Shown here: positions 62,345-64,000 of the stretch, in pieces
How the letters are laid out: the number at the start of each line of letters is the position of its first letter
Position numbering within the stretch: the stretch's first letter is position 1
Assembly (NCBI RefSeq): GCF_900167945.1
Contig: NZ_FUZA01000010.1
Location: forward strand, 1 to 64,000
Origin: Dyadobacter psychrophilus
GTDB lineage: Bacteria > Bacteroidota > Bacteroidia > Cytophagales > Spirosomataceae
DNA length: 64,000 bases
Direction of reading: 5' to 3'
The notes under the pieces: model-generated
Databases searched by the model: none
Told to the model about the DNA's origin: nothing
What the model saw: only the letters and a program-made list of their open reading frames with translations
Translations under genes and position numbers: made by a program

Positions 62345-63688
62345 ATGAAGTGGGAGAAATTACTTTCAGCAAAACGGTGGGGCAGTGAAGACAAATATAA
62401 TGCCGATCCGGCTGAGGCACGATCAGAGTTCCAGCGCGATTACGACCGGTTAATTTTCTCCTCTCCATTTAGAAGACTCCAAAACAAGACGCAGGTTTTT
62501 CCGCTTCCAGGAAGCGTATTCGTACATAACCGGCTCACACACAGCCTGGAAGTTGCCAGTGTGGGAAAATCTTTGGGAAGGATTTTTTATAACAAGCTTA
62601 AAAAGGAAGATCCCAATATTGACGACCAATTACCGCTGATCAGTGAGATTGGGAACATTGTTTCAGCCGCGTGCCTGGCGCACGATCTGGGCAATCCTGC
62701 ATTTGGACACTCAGGCGAGGCCGCAATCTCACATTACTTTACCGATGATGCAGGTTTGAGATATCGGGACAAGGTCACCGAATCGCAATGGGCCGATCTG
62801 ACGCATTTTGAAGGGAATGCTAATGCATTTCGCATTCTCACGCACCCTTATGCGGGCAAGGGCTACGGAAGTTTTGCACTCACCTACTCCACGCTTGCGG
62901 CCATTGCGAAATATCCCTGCGAGTCGATTGCGGGACATAATAAATCAAAAATTTACACCAAAAAATATGGGTTTTTTCAATCTGAGCAGGCTGGTTTTCA
63001 AAAGATTGCAGCAGATCTCGAATTGGATATGGTTACGGATTCTCCGCTGGTTTATAAGCGCCATCCGCTGGTTTACCTGGTCGAGGCGGCGGACGATATT
63101 TGTTACAACATTATCGATCTCGAAGATGCGCACCGATTGAAAATATTGTCTTATAGCGAAGTCGAAACATTGTTGTTACGACTTTGCAATGACCCTAATA
63201 TGCCCGCGAGATTGACGGAAATTGATGATGAAGACGCCAAAATCAGTTTATTAAGGGCGAAATCCATCAGCACATTAATTTTCCAATGTTCAGAACTGTT
63301 TTATAATGAGCAGGAAGCCATTCTCAATGGCGACTTCAACTCCGGCCTGATTGACGCAATTCCTGAGCCTTACCGATCTGTGATGAAGGATATTGTGAAG
63401 ATTTCAGTTAATAAAATCTACAATTATTCTTCCGTTGTCCAGATCGAAGTGGCCGGTTATAAAGTGATGGGTGGTTTACTGGAAGAATTTGTTCCCGCAT
63501 ACCTTAATAATAATTCTCACTACACACGAAAATTAGTTGATCTGATCCCAAAACAATTTATCACCTCCAAAACAGATGATTATGCCAAAATTCAGACGGT
63601 TTTGGACTTTGTGTCAGGAATGACGGATTTGTATGCCGTAGAATTATTCAGAAAAATCAAGGGAATTTCGTTCCCGTCGCTATCATAG
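62345..63688 (+). CDS. dgt: Deoxyguanosinetriphosphate triphosphohydrolase (dNTPase)
   Basis: A 447-residue HD-domain enzyme that hydrolyses dNTPs to deoxynucleosides and triphosphate. Marks: KWEKLLSAKRWG, RDYDRLIFSSPFRRLQNKTQVFPLP, the HD residues in NRLTHSLEVASVG and CLAHDLGNPAFGHSGEAAI, and a later Asp in VEAADDICYNIIDLEDAH. It may balance dNTP pools together with the ribonucleotide reductase, as in other bacteria. Confidence 0.95.
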   Translation: MKWEKLLSAKRWGSEDKYNADPAEARSEFQRDYDRLIFSSPFRRLQNKTQVFPLPGSVFVHNRLTHSLEVASVGKSLGRIFYNKLKKEDPNIDDQLPLISEIGNIVSAACLAHDLGNPAFGHSGEAAISHYFTDDAGLRYRDKVTESQWADLTHFEGNANAFRILTHPYAGKGYGSFALTYSTLAAIAKYPCESIAGHNKSKIYTKKYGFFQSEQAGFQKIAADLELDMVTDSPLVYKRHPLVYLVEAADDICYNIIDLEDAHRLKILSYSEVETLLLRLCNDPNMPARLTEIDDEDAKISLLRAKSISTLIFQCSELFYNEQEAILNGDFNSGLIDAIPEPYRSVMKDIVKISVNKIYNYSSVVQIEVAGYKVMGGLLEEFVPAYLNNNSHYTRKLVDLIPKQFITSKTDDYAKIQTVLDFVSGMTDLYAVELFRKIKGISFPSLS

Positions 63689-63792
63689 CGAATCTTACTA
63701 TTATATATTTTTTGGTTACATGTAAAATTAATTCGTCTGTCAAAAGTTTTCTGTAAATTGTTGATCAAATTCATGAGCCCGATCAATCATTT

Positions 63793-64000
63793 ATGGAAAT
63801 CAAACAATTGGTGTATACCAATGACGCTTCTAACATTACATTTCCGTTTATTCCTCAATTATTTTTTGTCTTTGGAAACCGAGAACTTCTTGAAAAAAGC
63901 AGTGTAATTGCCGAATTGGCAGCGCTTTATCCTGAGTCTTTATTTTCCGGCTGCTCCACAGCCGGCGAAATCTCAAACGTCTCTGTGAAAGACAACACCA
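63793..64000 (+). CDS. FIST-domain sensory protein (N-terminal part)
   Basis: ATG at 63793 opens a frame that runs off the window (69 codons seen). FVFGNRELLEK, then SLFSGCSTAGEISN match the beginning of the FIST N domain, a small-ligand sensor found in signal transduction proteins. The rest is outside the window, so partner domains are unknown. Confidence 0.85.
   Translation, partial: MEIKQLVYTNDASNITFPFIPQLFFVFGNRELLEKSSVIAELAALYPESLFSGCSTAGEISNVSVKDNT

Overview
The window looks like ordinary chromosome of a Bacteroidota bacterium, most likely order Cytophagales and Dyadobacter-like. The evidence is a SusC/SusD pair, large TonB-linked outer-membrane proteins with carboxypeptidase-regulatory domains, a LytS/LytTR pair, several promoters of the Bacteroidota type (TTG, 17-23 bp, TAnnTTTG), few Shine-Dalgarno sites, and a 16S rRNA 5' end preceded by a typical leader. 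The genus is inference. Most genes are housekeeping, and no phage, insertion sequence, CRISPR array or tRNA gene was found.

Layout. 1-650: 5' end of a 16S rRNA gene (minus strand), its leader and promoter. 0.65-9.7 kb: class I ribonucleotide reductase alpha (nrdA), a Tat-exported TIM-barrel protein, L31 type B, a GlmU-like nucleotidyltransferase, then a plus-strand run of holB, a RimB-like protease, rimK and hemC. 9.8-18.2 kb: a small lipoprotein, a large outer-membrane beta-barrel protein with an unusual low-complexity tail, a LytS/LytR system and uvrA. 18.4-25.6 kb: a lone HigA-N-like small protein, YigZ, an MFS transporter, a DUF6934-like gene coupled to a 47-codon gene, CorA, FkbM methyltransferase, GT2, nrdB and recX. 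25.7-28.25 kb: a metallophosphoesterase, a VapBC-type pair, then a compact accessory segment described below. 28.25-36.3 kb: tyrS, a GH43-like secreted protein, queA, a membrane protein, a small ORF overlapping a PduO-type adenosyltransferase gene, and ilvE. 35.4-45.3 kb: a glycan-use locus (AraC regulator, sodium:solute symporter, GH130 phosphorylase, SusC, SusD, and a phosphomannose-isomerase-like cupin) that points to beta-mannosides. 45.3-64 kb: DUF72, cyclic-nucleotide phosphodiesterase-like MBL protein, a photolyase-related protein, GNAT, AI-2E transporter, TetR with ABC1 kinase, an alditol-oxidase-like enzyme, a MocR regulator divergent from a TonB receptor, alpha/beta hydrolase, quinone oxidoreductase, YccF, RluE-like synthase, DUF559, a tandem-repeat patch, DUF3500, a dGTPase, and the start of a FIST-domain gene.

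The most interesting part is 27.35-28.23 kb. Two unrecognised small genes (89 and 69 codons) each have a near-identical 17-bp dyad just upstream (TGTAnGATTTTCnTACA). They are bracketed by three copies of a structured repeat: a 19-20 nt GC-rich hairpin block, a spacer of exactly 21 nt whose sequence is not conserved, then a TCTAnAAACAGG box. Two copies form an inverted pair on one side and one copy lies on the other, so copies in opposite orientation flank the genes. This may be a small mobile or regulatory cassette not yet described. Secondary points are a photolyase-family protein that lacks the cysteine loop of the iron-sulfur family and whose gene carries a 13-A tract, the proline/alanine-rich tail after an outer-membrane barrel, and several translationally coupled small ORFs.
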